Shown piece by piece: positions 1 through 12,342 of a stretch of DNA of 64,000 nucleotides; positions within the stretch are counted from its first letter, which is position 1; each line of letters begins with the position of its first letter. The notes below the pieces were generated by a model, which searched no databases, was not told where the DNA came from, and worked only from the letters and a program-made list of their open reading frames with translations. Source of the DNA: Ipomoea triloba. Taxonomy: Eukaryota; Streptophyta; Magnoliopsida; Solanales; Convolvulaceae. The stretch spans positions 17,810,985 to 17,874,984 of the forward strand of contig NC_044919.1 of assembly GCF_003576645.1 (NCBI RefSeq), given 5' to 3'. The position numbers were made by a program, and so were the translations under genes.

Positions 1-574
1 ATTGAATCTTTTACCTAGGGTTTATGTTGAATTGGGGATTTCTTTGCACTAGTTATTGGTTTGTGGCCACAATTAATTGCTAGTCTAAGAGAGGGATTCA
101 TTACAACGACAGTTGGATGGAGACCTCGAGCCTTACCAATTTCAACCTAATTTTCCTGCTATGAAAGTAGAGGTAATATTGAGGGCTTACAATGCTTAGG
201 TGCTTAAGGTTATGATTGATGCATCACGACAGTGGGGCAATCTTAGCCTAATTCTCTTATTGATTATGAAAGTAGCTGAGTAGAATTCTTTTGCGCATTG
301 CCCATATATCCCTTGGTTCATTATTCTTTCCCTAATCCTGAGTTTGCTAGAACATCAAGGTTACAATCCCCCTAATCTGGCCCATACTTTTATCATACAG
401 TTTATACCTTAATCAATTGCTTTCTTTTATTCCACATCATTCAGTCTTTGTTGCTTGGATTCTATTAATTTATATACTCTAGTGCCTGGTAATTCACACA
501 ATTACGTGCCATAGCCCCAATCCTCAGCGGAACGACATTACACCCTTTTTACACTCATCATTTGTGTTCATCCA
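1..574 (+). repeat. 5' LTR, 3' portion only
   Basis: Collinear with 4876-5448 with a few substitutions, for example one G/A difference in the AGAGAGG/GGAGAGG stretch. The end is placed just before the primer site. It corresponds to LTR positions from about 589 onward. Confidence 0.85.
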
Positions 575-578
575 ATTT

Positions 579-596
579 TGGCGTCGTCGTCGGGGA
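579..596 (+). other. Primer binding site, tRNA-Asp type
   Basis: TGGCGTCGTCGTCGGGGA lies 4 bases past the LTR. It matches, with few mismatches, the complement of the 3' end of plant tRNA-Asp(GTC), the usual primer of many plant Ty3 elements. The outer element at 22161 has a closer match. Confidence 0.75.
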
Positions 597-769
597 TTGG
601 TTTATTTGGTTTTGATTGTGTGATTATTTTCTTACTAGCATTAGAGTTAGTGAATTTTAGGAGATCAAGTTTTTATCACAAAAAAAAAAAAGACACAAAA
701 AAAAAAAAAAAATTTGTTGCTAATGTGCATGCAAGTCTATATATTTTGATTTGATTGAAAGGGATTCCC

Positions 770-2181
770 ATGTTGGATCAAGGAGGATACTACGATTGTC
801 AATCTTATGAGGGCAACCAATATGATGGATATGGAAATCCTTGTACAATTCAAGCCCCACCTCCTAACCATTACTATGATGTTCAATCCCAAAATTTTCA
901 TCCACCACCATTCCACCCCCAAAACTCATACTCTCAATACACTCCAAACTACCAACATCCATACCCACAACCTTCACAAGATTTCAATCCACACTACCAA
1001 AATCTTTAACCACCACATCATCAGGAATATCAACCTTTCACTCAAGAGTTTGGTGCCAATATGAATTAAGAAGTTTTTCAAGCAGGTGCACCACCAATGT
1101 TCATGCCACAACCTCTTTGGTGTGCCATATGTGGAGGATCACATGAAGCCGAAAGACGCTACATCTTTGATCCTAACTTTCGATATCCAGGCCAAGTTCA
1201 AGTACCTGTACATCAAAAACATCAAGAGCCATTCTATCAAAGACCTCCACAAACAAACCGACCTATTGATGAGGAAACCTTGGCATTGGCTAGGCGTTGG
1301 GGAGTTACTATTGTACCCGATGATGACATTGAGGATGGTGGATATCCCATGAGATCAAGTGAAGAAGAATATGCCAATAACCATTGGGAACCTCAAGAAC
1401 CATTCTATCAAGAACCTCTACAAGCAAGCCAACCTATTGATGAGGAGACGAGGTCCATGATGAATAACTTAATCATTCAAATGAACGTGTTACAAGCTCA
1501 AGTGGAAGATCTTAAGGCTCAAAGAATAGGCTTGACAACTCAAGAACCCATTCAAAATTCAATTCCTTATGAAGATGTTATACATGAGTTGTTCACGCCA
1601 AGTGAAGGTGGTGATTCAGAGGAGATGGAGGATGCAGCTGATGAAGATGAGAAAGTGAATGAGGAGATTGAAATGGAACCTTTGAATTGGGAAGGAAGTG
1701 TGGAGTTACAAGGGAATGGTGAACAAGAGCAACTTAAAGATGGTCCAAGTGAAGAAGTGTTCAAGAATGATATAGTTGATGAAATTGATGGCACAAACGA
1801 GGTATGTCTTCCTTTGATGACACTCCCTTGGGTGAGAACTTTAGACTAACTTGGGAACCGGGAGGTGTCAATGTTTTTGAATGTGGAGGCCCCCATTGGC
1901 CAATTTTCATGTCCAAGGATTCTTACTTCATCTTAGTGCATAAAGAAGACCCAAGGTTTTCCCTACTTGCTCCAGGAAAGGAAAATCAAGGGGAAAATAA
2001 GAATGGATTTGGTGAAAGTGTGTGCTTGAATTTTGAGTTCATGGAGGAACAGTCTTTGAGCTTTGAGGTGGTGGACTTGTGCATAAATGAATTTGTTGAT
2101 GGCCACCATTTGAGGCACTATCTTGAAGAAAAATTTGCTAGGAATGATGGGATGTTCTTTGTTCAATTCAATGATGGTTGA
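770..2181 (+). pseudogene. Gag-like ORF with two stop codons and a frameshift
   Basis: One frame runs from ATG 770 to 1849 but is broken by TAA at 1007-1009 and 1067-1069. Both fit CAA to TAA changes, the usual decay of methylated repeats. The N-terminus is rich in Pro, Tyr, His and Gln. A Cys-X2-Cys-X4-His run near 1120 looks like a zinc knuckle that has lost its last Cys. The C-terminal part is acidic with a short coiled-coil-like stretch. The frame at 1804-2181 continues the protein in another phase, implying an indel near 1800. The same layout (PYH-rich start, acidic end) is seen in the ORF at 22429. I call it gag-like from position and composition only; no capsid family is recognised with certainty. 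Confidence 0.6.
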
Positions 2182-2190
2182 TCTTGAGAG

Positions 2191-2246
2191 GTTGAGTCGA
2201 GCTAGCGACATTAAACTTAGCGCTTCATGGGAGGCACCCCATGTTA
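2191..2246 (+). other. Two-hairpin RNA motif after gag-like ORF, copy 1
   Basis: Hairpin 1 is GTCG-AGCTAG-CGAC (2196-2209). A 16-nt linker containing TTAAAC and GCGC follows (2210-2225). Hairpin 2 is CATGGG-AGGCAC-CCCATG (2226-2243). It begins 15 nt after the ORF stop. The same arrangement recurs at 24764 and 34889 with different stem pairs. Function unknown. Confidence 0.6.
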
Positions 2247-2509
2247 TCCTTTACTTTCTTGCATTTTATTTTATTGCATTTAATTTATTTGCTTTAGTTA
2301 GATTTTATATTTTAGTCTTTATTTGGTTTTCAAGAGGTTTGGCAAGGGAATATTTGAGTGAGAATTGATTTATTTTACTTCTAAGAGAGTAGGGAATGTT
2401 TGGAAATTGAGTGTTTATGATCTGTTTAGGTGTTGGAGTGCTTTGGGGATGTTTTGGATTGATCTACAGGTGAAAACAGGCATTTGGCGCGAAAAATGGA
2501 CTTTTTGCA

Positions 2510-2650
2510 TATAGAGAGCTCGGGGTCACGGCCAACATCACGGCCATGACCCCGCCCGTGACCTTTTCCTCAACTTCCAGTACGTTTTCGCTTATAGAGA
2601 GCTCTGGGTCACAGCCAACATCACAGCCATGACCCCGCCCTTGACCCCAA
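2510..2650 (+). repeat. Tandem pair of GC-rich imperfect palindromes
   Basis: TATAGAGAGCT starts at 2510 and again at 2593, so the period is 83 bp. Each unit has a GGGTCAC...GGCC / GGCC..TGACCCC inverted arrangement that could fold. It is analogous to the paired ACGCGT palindromes in the LTRs at 21135 and 36677. Confidence 0.65.
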
Positions 2651-2890
2651 CAGTAAAAAAAAAAAAATTTTTTTTTTTTTTTTGCAATTTATCCCCACTT
2701 CCTTGTGTGCACCATTGTTGTCTTCCTCAGGTTCTATAGTTTTTTTCTTCCATTTTTCTTCATTGCATCAAGACTTCAAGGTTTAATTTCCTAACTCGAT
2801 CTTTTAATTTCTTTCTCTATTAGTTTTGAATTTGTACTTCATTATTGATTTTATTCTTTGTATCCCCTCTATTGTGCTTAATTGTTTGTC

Positions 2891-2925
2891 CATCGAGGAC
2901 GATGTCCAAGTTTTAGTGTGGGGGG
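2891..2925 (+). other. Internal AGGA-loop hairpin plus polypurine tract
   Basis: CATCG-AGGA-CGATG (2891-2904) is followed after 10 nt by AGTGTGGGGGG (2915-2925). The same design, with another stem, sits at the 3' LTR border (4250-4287). It may be a second, internal polypurine tract. Confidence 0.55.
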
Positions 2926-4249
2926 TGCTATTTCTGGTTTGAAATTATATTTTTTTGGTGAACTTTGCTTGAAGGACTCAATGTGCAACACTGTGGATAG
3001 TCTATTTTCTTTGCTTTGTGGCTGTGACCACTTTCCTCTTTGCTGGTTGGTGGTTTTTTTTGGTGGTACTTGTGCAGCCTAGCTTGTCATGGATGATTCA
3101 AGGTTGAGCTTTTGTTTAATTCAGTCTCTTGCTAATAGTTGGGTTAACCTCTAACCTAAATGTTTCCCCTGTGTGTTATGCATTGCTAGTGAAGGCTTAT
3201 GTGGAATTCCGGTGATATTTGTCTTGTCATAGCTTGTCTCAGTGCTCTCATGATGAAGTCTATAATTTGCATGCTTTGAAGTGATTTAGGCCATTGTTGT
3301 TAGCCCAAGTCTTTAAACCTACCCTTTTTACAATTGTTTTCCCTAGTTGTCCCCCTTTGAGCCTTGTTTTTGTTTAATAAGTGCTAAGCACTTTAACCCG
3401 TTCTTTGTTATTGTTTTTCTTGTTTACCCATGTTATTAAACCCTTAGCCTTAGCCATATATTTCCATCCACCCTTAGAGAGAATGTAGCATTTGTTCTTT
3501 AATTTAGAAGAGATTTCTTTTTTGGAGCTTATTTTTGTTAGAACTACTCTTGTTATCTTTGTCCTAGTGTGGGGGTTTGGTGAAAGGAATTAGTTTATTG
3601 TTTTGTTTTGAAGAAAAGAAAGTTGTTTGATAGTAGAAAAGAAAAGAAAAGAAAAAAAATTGTTGTTTGAGAAAAAGTTTGGAAGTGATGAAAGTTTGTG
3701 AAAGAAAAGAAAAAAAAAAGATGATGAATAAAAGTGCATATGGTTCATGATGCTAGAAAAGTTGTGTCCAACCCCACTGTTTTAGAGTGTTCTTGTGTTC
3801 TCAATGGTAGTTTGTTCCATTGTCCATACTTGTAGTTTTTCTTCTAGATTTATTTGTGAATAGATGTGAAATTCTCTCCTTTGTTTATTTTTCCATACCC
3901 CTTCTTTGTTTAGCCACTCACCCGTAGCCCCATTACAAGCCGAATAAAGACCTACTTGATTTTAGCATGCAGTTTTAGAGTTGATCTATGTGAGTATGAA
4001 GAGTATGTCTATGGGATCTCAACTTAAGCCAAGTTCTGCATAATCTCAACTGAGTACATGTGCATACAGGGTCCTAATCTACCTTAATTTTGGTGCCCGG
4101 TTATTGGCCTGAGAGGTGAACTCATTTGTGATTCTGAGATGATTCTTGAAGCAGGTTAGGTTGTCATGAGTTGGTTAGTGGTATGTTTGGTTGTGCAGGG
4201 AGGAAGTACGATCAGTTTCATTGCTTGGAAGGTAGATTGTCCTTGGTAA

Positions 4250-4287
4250 TTGCTTGAGGACAAGCAAAAGTTCTAGTGTGGGGGAGT
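4250..4287 (+). other. AGGA-loop hairpin and 3' polypurine tract
   Basis: TTGCTTG-AGGA-CAAGCAA (4250-4267), then 7 nt, then AGTGTGGGGGAGT (4275-4287) directly before the LTR start TGATATC. The tract would prime plus-strand synthesis. Confidence 0.75.
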
Positions 4288-5448
4288 TGATATCTACTAT
4301 TTTGTACAATAATTCACCCCTTATTTTAGTTGTTTTGATGCTTATTTTCTTTATCCTAATGAAATTGGGAATTGTTTGTGTGTTATATTGTCCAAATGTT
4401 GAATTATCTACAAGAAACAACAAAGGAAGAATTTTGGAGCATTTTGGACAAGTTCTGGAAGAAAAGAGAATTACAAGAAAGAAAGGAAACAAGAATACAA
4501 ATTGGAAAGCAATTGAAAGTTACCTAATGGGCCAAGGCCCATCTATCTCCTATATATTCTACCTATTCTCTACAATTGGAGGAGGTTCCCTTACAGAGTT
4601 CTGAACCCTAGCTTTTAGTTTATATTCCCCTAGCATAGTTTAGATTAGTTTCACATTAGATTAGTTAATTTCAAGATTGGAATCAAGGATTGAAGATTGG
4701 ATTTGTTCTTTATCAGTTAAGTTTCTCTTCCCTTTTAATTCTTGCAATGTTTATGGTTATTATTTATTGCTTTGCTTTGTTTACTTTAACGATGCGGGAG
4801 TAATTCGTTTATGGGTTTGGATTAGGGATCCATTGTTAATCTTGATGTTCGATTTATGATTAATTGCATAAAGGGATTGAATCTTTTACCTAGGGTTTAT
4901 GTTGAATTGGGGATTTCTTTGCACTAGTTATTGGTTTGTGGCCACAATTAATTGCTAGTCTAGGAGAGGGATTCATTACAACGACAGTTGGATGGAGACC
5001 TCGAGCCTTACCAATTTCAACCTAATTTTCCTGCTATGAAAGTAGAGGTAATATTGAGGGCTTACAATGCTTAGGTGCTTAAGGTTATGATTGATGCATC
5101 ACGACAGTGGGGCAATCTTAGCCTAATTCTCTTATTGATTATGAAAGTAGCTGAGTAGAATTCTTTTGCGCATTGCCCATATATCCCTTGGTTCATTATT
5201 CTTTCCCTAATCCTGAGTTTGCTAGAACATCAAGGTTACAATCCCCCTAATCTGGCCCATACTTTTATCATACAGTTTATACCTTAATCAATTGCTTTCT
5301 TTTATTCCACATCAGTCAGTCTTTGTTGCTTGGATTTTATTAATTCATATACTCTAGTGCCTAGTAATTCACACAATTACGTGCCATAACCCCAATTCTC
5401 AGTGGAACGACATTACACTCTTTTTACACTCATCATTTGTGCTCATCA
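4288..5448 (+). repeat. 3' LTR, 1161 bp
   Basis: Starts TGATATC after the polypurine tract and ends ...CTCATCA. Its second half matches 1-574 nearly base for base. No coding content is recognised; short frames inside it are chance. Confidence 0.85.
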
Positions 5449-5780
5449 AGTAACAACCAGATACAATATATATATATATGAGAGGTGGAGGAGCAGTTCA
5501 GTAGTTATAACAGAAAACTTATGGAAATACATAAAGACCCTTTAGCGTGCGTCTTCATCCTCCAACAATAACTAGCATGATGATCTATGACCTTTAAATG
5601 ATGATTTAATTTTCTTTTATGTTATTTGCAATATAATCACGAAGATATATTTATTTCTTTAATTTTCTGTATGCAGTAAGTACAATATATAGTATCTCAA
5701 ACTAATTAATAACCATCAGTACCTAATTTAATTATACTACATGCACTCAATCTCATAATACTAATACTAATACTAATATA

Positions 5781-5980
5781 TGTTGGGCGTGGACTTGGTC
5801 GGCCGAGTTCGGCCGCTGCTAGATTCGAGATGTGACATTATGGCTTATCATGGATGTAGTTAAATGATTAATCTTCACCCACTTATCACCAATTGGTTTT
5901 AAAGAGGATATGATAATCAAATAACTTCGTACTTAAGTGTGTTTAACTCACTGAATAGTAAGCATAGCTAAGGGTTAAGT
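5781..5980 (+). mobile_element. Diverged Cassandra-type LTR fragment
   Basis: Begins TGTTGGGCG and follows the Cassandra LTR at 23758 (CGAGTTC, GATTCGAGA, ACCAATTGGTTTTAA, AGTAAGCATAG). The 5S-like core is too eroded to recognise. No target duplication is clear. Confidence 0.7.
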
Positions 5981-7030
5981 GGTAGGGTTGTTTCAGTGCG
6001 ATTTACAATCGAAGTCGAGAAGCTTCCCTCTTAATTGGAATGCTAAGGGTCATAGCTAGGTGTCATATAATACAATTCAAAATTCTTGACTCTAATATAC
6101 GCCTGAAAATGAAAACTCTACAAATCATATACTTTAACTTGACTTGATCGAAAACAACTTTAAATACACCTGATCTGTTGAATGTAGATAGTTCATAGTT
6201 CATGTAAGTATAGTATAATTACAGACTGTACTACTTGGAATACATCTATTGGAACCTAGGTATGATACTATGATACCTCATAACTTTCCAACACCCCAAA
6301 AAGAAAAAAAAAAACTGATGAATCTTTGTGTTGAGACTAGTTGTCTCAGATAGATCAACACAAAAGCATACTTATGCAAATCTTGATGATGTAGAGCTTC
6401 CCCTTCTGTTGTCTGACCATTCTTTTCAACTTTGCAAATCTCCTCCCCATTGCTTTCTGTTTTATATATATGTATATTTCTCAGCTCAATCCTCAACTCC
6501 TGACAGTATTGATGATTAAACTGCACTACTCTATCTGAATTGAATTGTGATTGAAGCTAAATCTAAGGCTATTTATTAGCAGCTGAATCTGATGTTCCAA
6601 AAATGGGATGGGCCCTTTTGCACCCTGGGATAACATTGATGCCACGTGACTTGCGTGATCTTTCTGTTCAAATTTTGTGCTTTATAAATTAATTGTTGCT
6701 AATTCCCACCCATGATTGGCCTCCGTGTTAAAACAGTAGTTAGTCAGATACACGCACAACCTTATCTTCCAATGCTACCCAAACCCCACTTAATCCCTAG
6801 CTTATTTATTGGACAGTTTAGCTTTCCAGGGAGAATTTCCAAAGGAAAGGTTGCCACGAATCTTCAGTGTTGGACCCAACTGCACGCAAAACAGTACTGT
6901 TATGTTATCTATAAGTGCTATAATCAAAAGATAAGATTTTTGATAAAACATTATATACATACTGTGATTTTTTGTATTTGTAATATTCAATATTCAATAA
7001 TTATCTTTTAGACTTAACTGTTTGAAATAT
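5981..7030. other. Intergenic, no supported gene
   Basis: Short frames on both strands near 6280-6530 and 6712-7011 have no recognisable domain or splice context. AT-rich sequence with an A-run at 6300. Nothing further can be supported. Confidence 0.5.
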
Positions 7031-7700
7031 TGTCTTATCGCTAATTATAGTCGGGTTTGTTTAACCCATTAGTGTAACAACGATATGACTATGTACGGAA
7101 AATAGATCAAATAGAAAGTAAAGGACACAAATTATTGTTTACCCAGTTCGATACAAGCGTATCTACATCGGGGATCATAAGTGAGTCCAATCCATTATCT
7201 CACAGCAACTCAAATAGACCGTAAGAGAACGCATTCTCAACCCAATGTGCGATATACCTCATACGGTAAAGACCCAATTTGATGATGCTATGGAGGATTG
7301 TCGAGGCCGGAGATCCGTGCAATCAGCGGTTCAAGAAATCCCTTCTTGGAGATACGCGCTGTCGTTGTCCGTCTCGCTGACTGACCCACCACTACACCAT
7401 AGTTGTATGGAATATGGTCCGTAGATAAAGCTTTGTAGAACTTCTTCTCAAGAGTCTTCTTAAACTTAGTTCATCAACAATATCTTGAGAAGATGATATA
7501 TATCTCAGAGTATTCTCTTTGTAATTTGTAGAGCAAGTTTCTTGAATCTCTTTTGTAAATCTTGCTTCGTAAACTCTTGTTGAATTCTCTCTCGGACAAG
7601 AATATTCATCAGAACTTGGTTGTGGAAGTCAGTGATTGGCTCGTCTTCATTCTATCTTTAATCCTTAAAACTCAGACAAGACTATTTGAAGTTTAGATTC
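7031..7700 (-). mobile_element. LTR fragment of a minus-strand copia-like element
   Basis: Shares with 8940-9892 and 10814-11765 the phrases TTTACCCAGTTCGATAC, GAGTCCAATCCA, GTATCTACAT and GAGGATTGTCGAGG. It is cut at 7701 by a CACTA-type end. Confidence 0.6.
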
Positions 7701-8275
7701 ACTACAAGAAATTTAACATTTAGTGACAGCAGAAGTTGTCACGAAAACTATTGATTTTGGTCAATATTTAAATTAGTGACCAATTTTTGAAGTTGTCACC
7801 TGTTGCCACTATATCCACCGTCAATAGTGACAAGTTTTGAAAAGTTGTCACAATTATTCAAGACTCTTGTGACAATGTTTATGTTCACTACAAGTTGTAC
7901 TTGAGTTATAACAATAGTGGTCACGATAAATGTACATTTTGTGACCAAATATGTTATTACAAAAAATTGATCTAGTGACAACCTAACTAAAGTCGTTGTA
8001 ATTAATTATTTTATTATGACAACACATTAGTCACAATAGTTGTACTTATTTATGAGAATTGTTCTCAACTCAAAAATGATTATTAGTGACCTAAAAAGTG
8101 GTAACAGATGATTACTTTGTTGTGGCAACAATCATGGTAACAAATATTGCATTTATTTGTGACAAAAGAAGTTAACTCTAAAACTAACATACTGAAAATT
8201 AGTGACAAAATTTGTATCATTAAAATATGCTGAAATAGTGTCACTAAGGATTTGATACTAAAATACCCTTTCACT
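7701..8275 (+). mobile_element. CACTA-type transposon end with subterminal repeats
   Basis: CACTACAAGAAATTTAAC at 7701 is a classic plant CACTA terminus. Both orientations of AGTGACAA / TTGTCAC recur over the next 550 bp, as expected of subterminal transposase-binding repeats. The opposite end and any transposase are absent, so it is a fragment. Confidence 0.6.
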
Positions 8276-8939
8276 TATAAACTTAACAAATTTAGACAAA
8301 TAAACAAAAATGTGCGCCAATTTTGTTATTTAAAGGCACAGATATCTTTTTATTATTTACTTTCTAAATTTACTAAATAATTACTAAAAAAATAATATAT
8401 AACAATAAGGAATATTTAACTACAACTAATATTTTAAATAATTAGTTTTTTGGTAATAATGTACATAAATAACAAAATGACTAAACTTGTTTAATAATTC
8501 AATTAATTTAAAATTGAATTATTGTGTGGGTGAAATTGTTACCTAATCAACCAAAACAATACTTTAATTGTTTCAATTAATTGGTCAAATTAATCAATAT
8601 TTTATTATGTATAATATTTTTTGTATTATATATTTGATACAACCATCTTGTACAAAATTTGTACTAAGGGGATGACTCTTAATGTACAAATAATAGGCTA
8701 ATGTGGTTAGAAGTAATATAATAATTCAAGTAATTTGATTAATCTTGAACCAAACTAATTGAATTTTTATTTTGAGAAATTGTTACCCAATCAACGAAAC
8801 TAAATTATATTTTAACTAATTCGATTAATTGGTCCAATTAATCAAATTTTTATTATATATAATTTAAATTTTTATTATATATAATAATTTATTTTTTATT
8901 ATATGTTTCTTTCATCCTCAAAAAAAATTATATGTTTCT
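8276..8939. other. AT-rich intergenic sequence
   Basis: Very AT-rich with repeated AATTAATTGGT-like phrases. No gene or element boundary is recognised. Confidence 0.5.
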
Positions 8940-11770
8940 TTCTAACTTATATGTTTCTGATTTTACTTGTCTTATCACAAACCATAATCGCAAGTGATTA
9001 ACCAGATTGTGCAATAGCGATATGATCAAGTGCGAAAATTAAATCAAACAGAAAATAAATGACACAATGTATTATTTACCCAGTTCAATACTCCAATATC
9101 TACGTTTGGGGACCACCTTCAATGAATCCAATCCACTATCTCAACAATAACTCTAACAAAAGGTAAAAGAACAACCTTCTCACCCAATATGTGCCACACT
9201 GCCTACACACCACATAGTAGTACCCGATCTTTTGAAACCTATAGAGGATTGTCGAGGCCAGAGATCCGTGCAACCAACAATCCAAAAAAATCCCTTTTTG
9301 GAGATCAATGCTATCATTGTCCGTCTCGCTGACTCACTTACCACTGCACCACAGTTGTATGGAATATTGTCCGCAAATTCAGCTTTATAGAACTTTATTC
9401 TCAAGAGTCTTCTTAAACTCAGATCATCAATGATGTCTTGAGAAGATGATAACTCAGTGTATTCTCTTTGTAATTCGTGGAGAGGGTTTCTTGATATTCA
9501 AATCTTGAAGGATATTTCTTGTAAAACACCTCTTTCTATTTTTTTTTCTCTTATCTCCTTGTTGTATACAACTTTCTAACCAATATATATAATATTATGA
9601 TTCTTGGAAGACAAGTAATTTCCTAGCGTTTCCTTGTATAATGAATTACTGTCTTATCCTTGAGGTACTCTAGTTAGAGAAAGCTATTCTTGTAAAATAA
9701 CCTTAGGGTGCGTAATTACTCTGCCAGTTAGTTGTACTTGATAATGCGATGTAGTTCCAACGGCTAGCTTCCAAAAGCTCTAGTGTAATGTTTGTTCTGC
9801 CAGATCTTCACTCAATACTATAACCGACACTAAACCTTCCCTATCTATTTTGTCAATTACAAGTTGGCGTTTACAACACTAAGTACTAACAAACTCCCCC
9901 TTTGGCTATTATTTGAAAAAAAAACTGTTGGGCGTCGGCAAGGTTGGCCGAGTTCAGCCCCTGCTCGATTCGAGACGTGGCGCTGTGGCTTACCATGGAA
10001 GATGTGGTTAAATGGTTAATGTCCACCTACCTATCACCAATTGGTTTTAAGTAGGATATGGCAACCAGATAGCCAAAGAACTCTTTGGTTAAGCGTGCTT
10101 GACTTCCGGCAGTCACGGGATGGGTGACCCCCACTATGCTGAGATCCATCAAAAACAACTCGTAGCAGTTACAAACAAAAAGATAATGAATTGTTCAGAC
10201 ATTACAAACTCAGATGAACCATCAAACTTAATATGAATTGTCTTTCAAGAAACTCCATCAAATTATCAAACTCCCCCTCAATATATACTACTTCCTCTTT
10301 TTATCAGAATAATAGACAAAGTAAATCAAGCAGCAGGGGTTCTTCCTCATTGACCTAATCATTAGCGGTAACGTCTAGTTTAGCATCTGACAGGCTCAAT
10401 TGAAGTAAGACGTAAGTTCGGTATGAGCAGTATCCAATTGTTGACCAATTAGCCTATAAGCCACTTGAAGGTCATTCACTGTGTGATTTAGTTTGATTGA
10501 TGCTCTCAAACTCTCAATCAAAAAGACTTCTCATCAATACTCATCAATACATCATATTTCTCCTACTTTTTGACAAAGTGATAGCCAAAGGTTATTTCTC
10601 CTACTTTTTGACAAAGTGATAGCCAAAGATTACTCAGCAATATATGCAGGATAGAGATGCAACCCATATTTCCAAAATTTTCAATAAACTAACACAATAC
10701 CCACAAGAAACTAACACATACCCAATTTCAACCAAGAATATCACTAGATACAGAAATTAAATTCCCTTACGGATCCAGTCATTATGTAGACATAAAAGCT
10801 CTGATACCAAGTGTGAATTTCATGTATTTGTGAAATTCTATTTTCCTGGTTATCTTTCTGACTTATCTGTTTCTTATTTAACTTGTTTTATATCGCAAAC
10901 CCTAATCGCATGTGATTAACTAGATTGTTCAACAATGATATGATCAAGTGGGAAAACTAAATCAAATAGAAAGTAAATGACACAAAGTAACGTTTACCTA
11001 GTCCGATACACTAGTATCTACGTCTAGGGGACTACTATCAGTGAGTCTAATCCACTATCTCAACAACAACTCAAATAGACGATAAGAGGACACCTTCTCA
11101 TCCAATGTGAGCTACACACCACATGGTAGTACCCAATCTTTTGAAAACTATAGAGGATTATTGAGGCTGCGCTGGAGATTTGTGTAACCAGCTGTCCCAA
11201 AAAATCCCTTTTGGATATCCACATTGTCGCTCTCCGTCTCGCTGACTCACCCACCACTGCCCCAAAGTTGTATGGAATAACATCCGCAAATTTAGCTTTG
11301 TAGAACTTTCCTCTCAAGAGTTTTCTTAAAATCAGATTATCAATGGTGTCTTGAGAAGATGATAACTCATAGTATTCTCTTTGTAATTCGTGGGGAGAGT
11401 TTCTTGATATTTAAATCTTTGAAGGATATTTTTTTTGCAAAACACGTCCCTCTTTTTTCTCTCTTCTCCTCCTTGTAAACAACTTTCTAACTAGTATATA
11501 TAATACTTTGATTCTTGAAAGAGAAGTACGTAATCTCTTAGGGTTTCCTTGTAGAATGAATTACTGCCTTATCCTTGAGGTACTTCAGTTAGAGAAGGAT
11601 ATTCTTGTAAAATAGCCTCAGGGCGCATAACTGCTTTGCCAGCTTTACTTGATAAGGCGGTGTAGTTCCAACGACTAGCTTCTAAAGGCTCTGGTGTAGT
11701 GTCTGTTCTGCCAAATCTTCACTCAATACTATGATTGACACTAATCCTGACGTATCTATTTTGCCATAAT
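8940..11770 (-). mobile_element. Deleted copia-like LTR element, minus strand
   Basis: Two similar long repeats (about 8940-9892 and 10814-11765) flank a short interior. Read on the minus strand, the right LTR is followed by TTGGTATCAGAGC (10799-10812, complement of initiator tRNA-Met). The interior ends in a purine tract seen on the plus strand as AAACTCCCCCTTTGG (about 9892-9907), next to the left LTR. The interior has no coding capacity and holds a Cassandra solo LTR. The outer borders are approximate because both LTR ends are eroded. Confidence 0.6.
9926..10151 (+). mobile_element. Cassandra solo LTR with target duplication
   Basis: TGTTGGGCG...GATCCATCA, 226 bp, flanked by perfect 5-bp AAAAC (9921-9925 and 10152-10156). 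It keeps a 5S-rRNA-like block with GGTTAAGCGTGCTTG and GGGATGGGTGACC, the pol III internal promoter motifs. Relative to the copy at 23758 it lacks about 20 bp after GACCCCC. Confidence 0.9.
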
Positions 11771-11775
11771 AATTT

Positions 11776-12342
11776 TTTCCCCCTCTTTGAGAGAGAATTT
11801 CTAATGTAACTAATGTCATGACACTTCAATGATCGACCCTACATTATATTGAACAATACTGTGTATGTTATGTAGAAATGTTACTATAATAAAAAAAAAT
11901 GTATAAGATCTTTGTTGGTTTTATGGCTACGAAGTAGTATGTCGGTAGGTCAACACAAACATAAAATAATTTAGGAATAAGAGAGAACTCGAAACAGTAT
12001 TATTGCTAGAGAGCAAAATCCAACTCATACAGTGTTGCCCTAAGGGTAATTATATATATAGCCATGTGATCGGGAAAAGGTAACGAAAAGATTAACAATA
12101 TTAGACTTAAAAAAACCTTAATAAACTAACTTTGGATTCCTAGTTTACAAGAACCCTTTCTTAATATTGGTGAAAGAAATTCCGCCCAAAATGTGGAAAG
12201 AATCTTTGAGTCCATGCATCCTTGTAATATGCCGGTACTGCGGCCCGCCCTTCCTCTGCTAACTGCCAACCACTCACCTTCCGGCATGCAACCGCTTGGC
12301 GAGTGGTTCTGACTGGGCACCCTTCCTCTAGTTAGAAGGCAG
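11776..12342. other. Intergenic, no supported gene
   Basis: A 77-codon minus-strand frame (12126-12359) has no recognised domain and runs into the neighbouring MITE. Nothing else is seen. Confidence 0.5.

Larger units (their letters stand above)
2247..4249 (+). other. 3' noncoding region of the Ty3-type element
   Basis: No coding frame of interest. It holds a GC-rich tandem pair at 2510-2650 (separate entry), A- and T-runs near 2655-2685, a hairpin plus AGTGTGGGGGG tract at 2891-2925, another AGTGTGGGGG at 3566-3577 and AAAGAAAAG-rich sequence near 3610-3720. This matches the long noncoding 3' regions of non-autonomous plant Ty3 derivatives. Confidence 0.6.
1..5448 (+). mobile_element. Pol-less Ty3-type LTR retrotransposon, cut by window start
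   Basis: The first 574 bases repeat at 4876-5448, so the window opens inside a 5' LTR and the matching 3' LTR ends at 5448. Between them lie a tRNA-Asp-type primer site, a decayed gag-like reading frame, about 2 kb without coding potential and a polypurine tract. No protease, reverse transcriptase, RNase H or integrase motif is present, so the copy would depend on another element for mobilisation. The primer site and the AGTGTGGGGG tract are typical of plant Ty3 elements around Athila/Tat; this placement is inference. The upstream target duplication lies outside the window. Confidence 0.85.

Noticed and set aside
10560..10630. Direct repeat TTTCTCCTACTTTTTGAC as another 42-nt case
   Set aside because: Its period is 38 bp and the sequence is noncoding; it does not follow the 42-nt rule.
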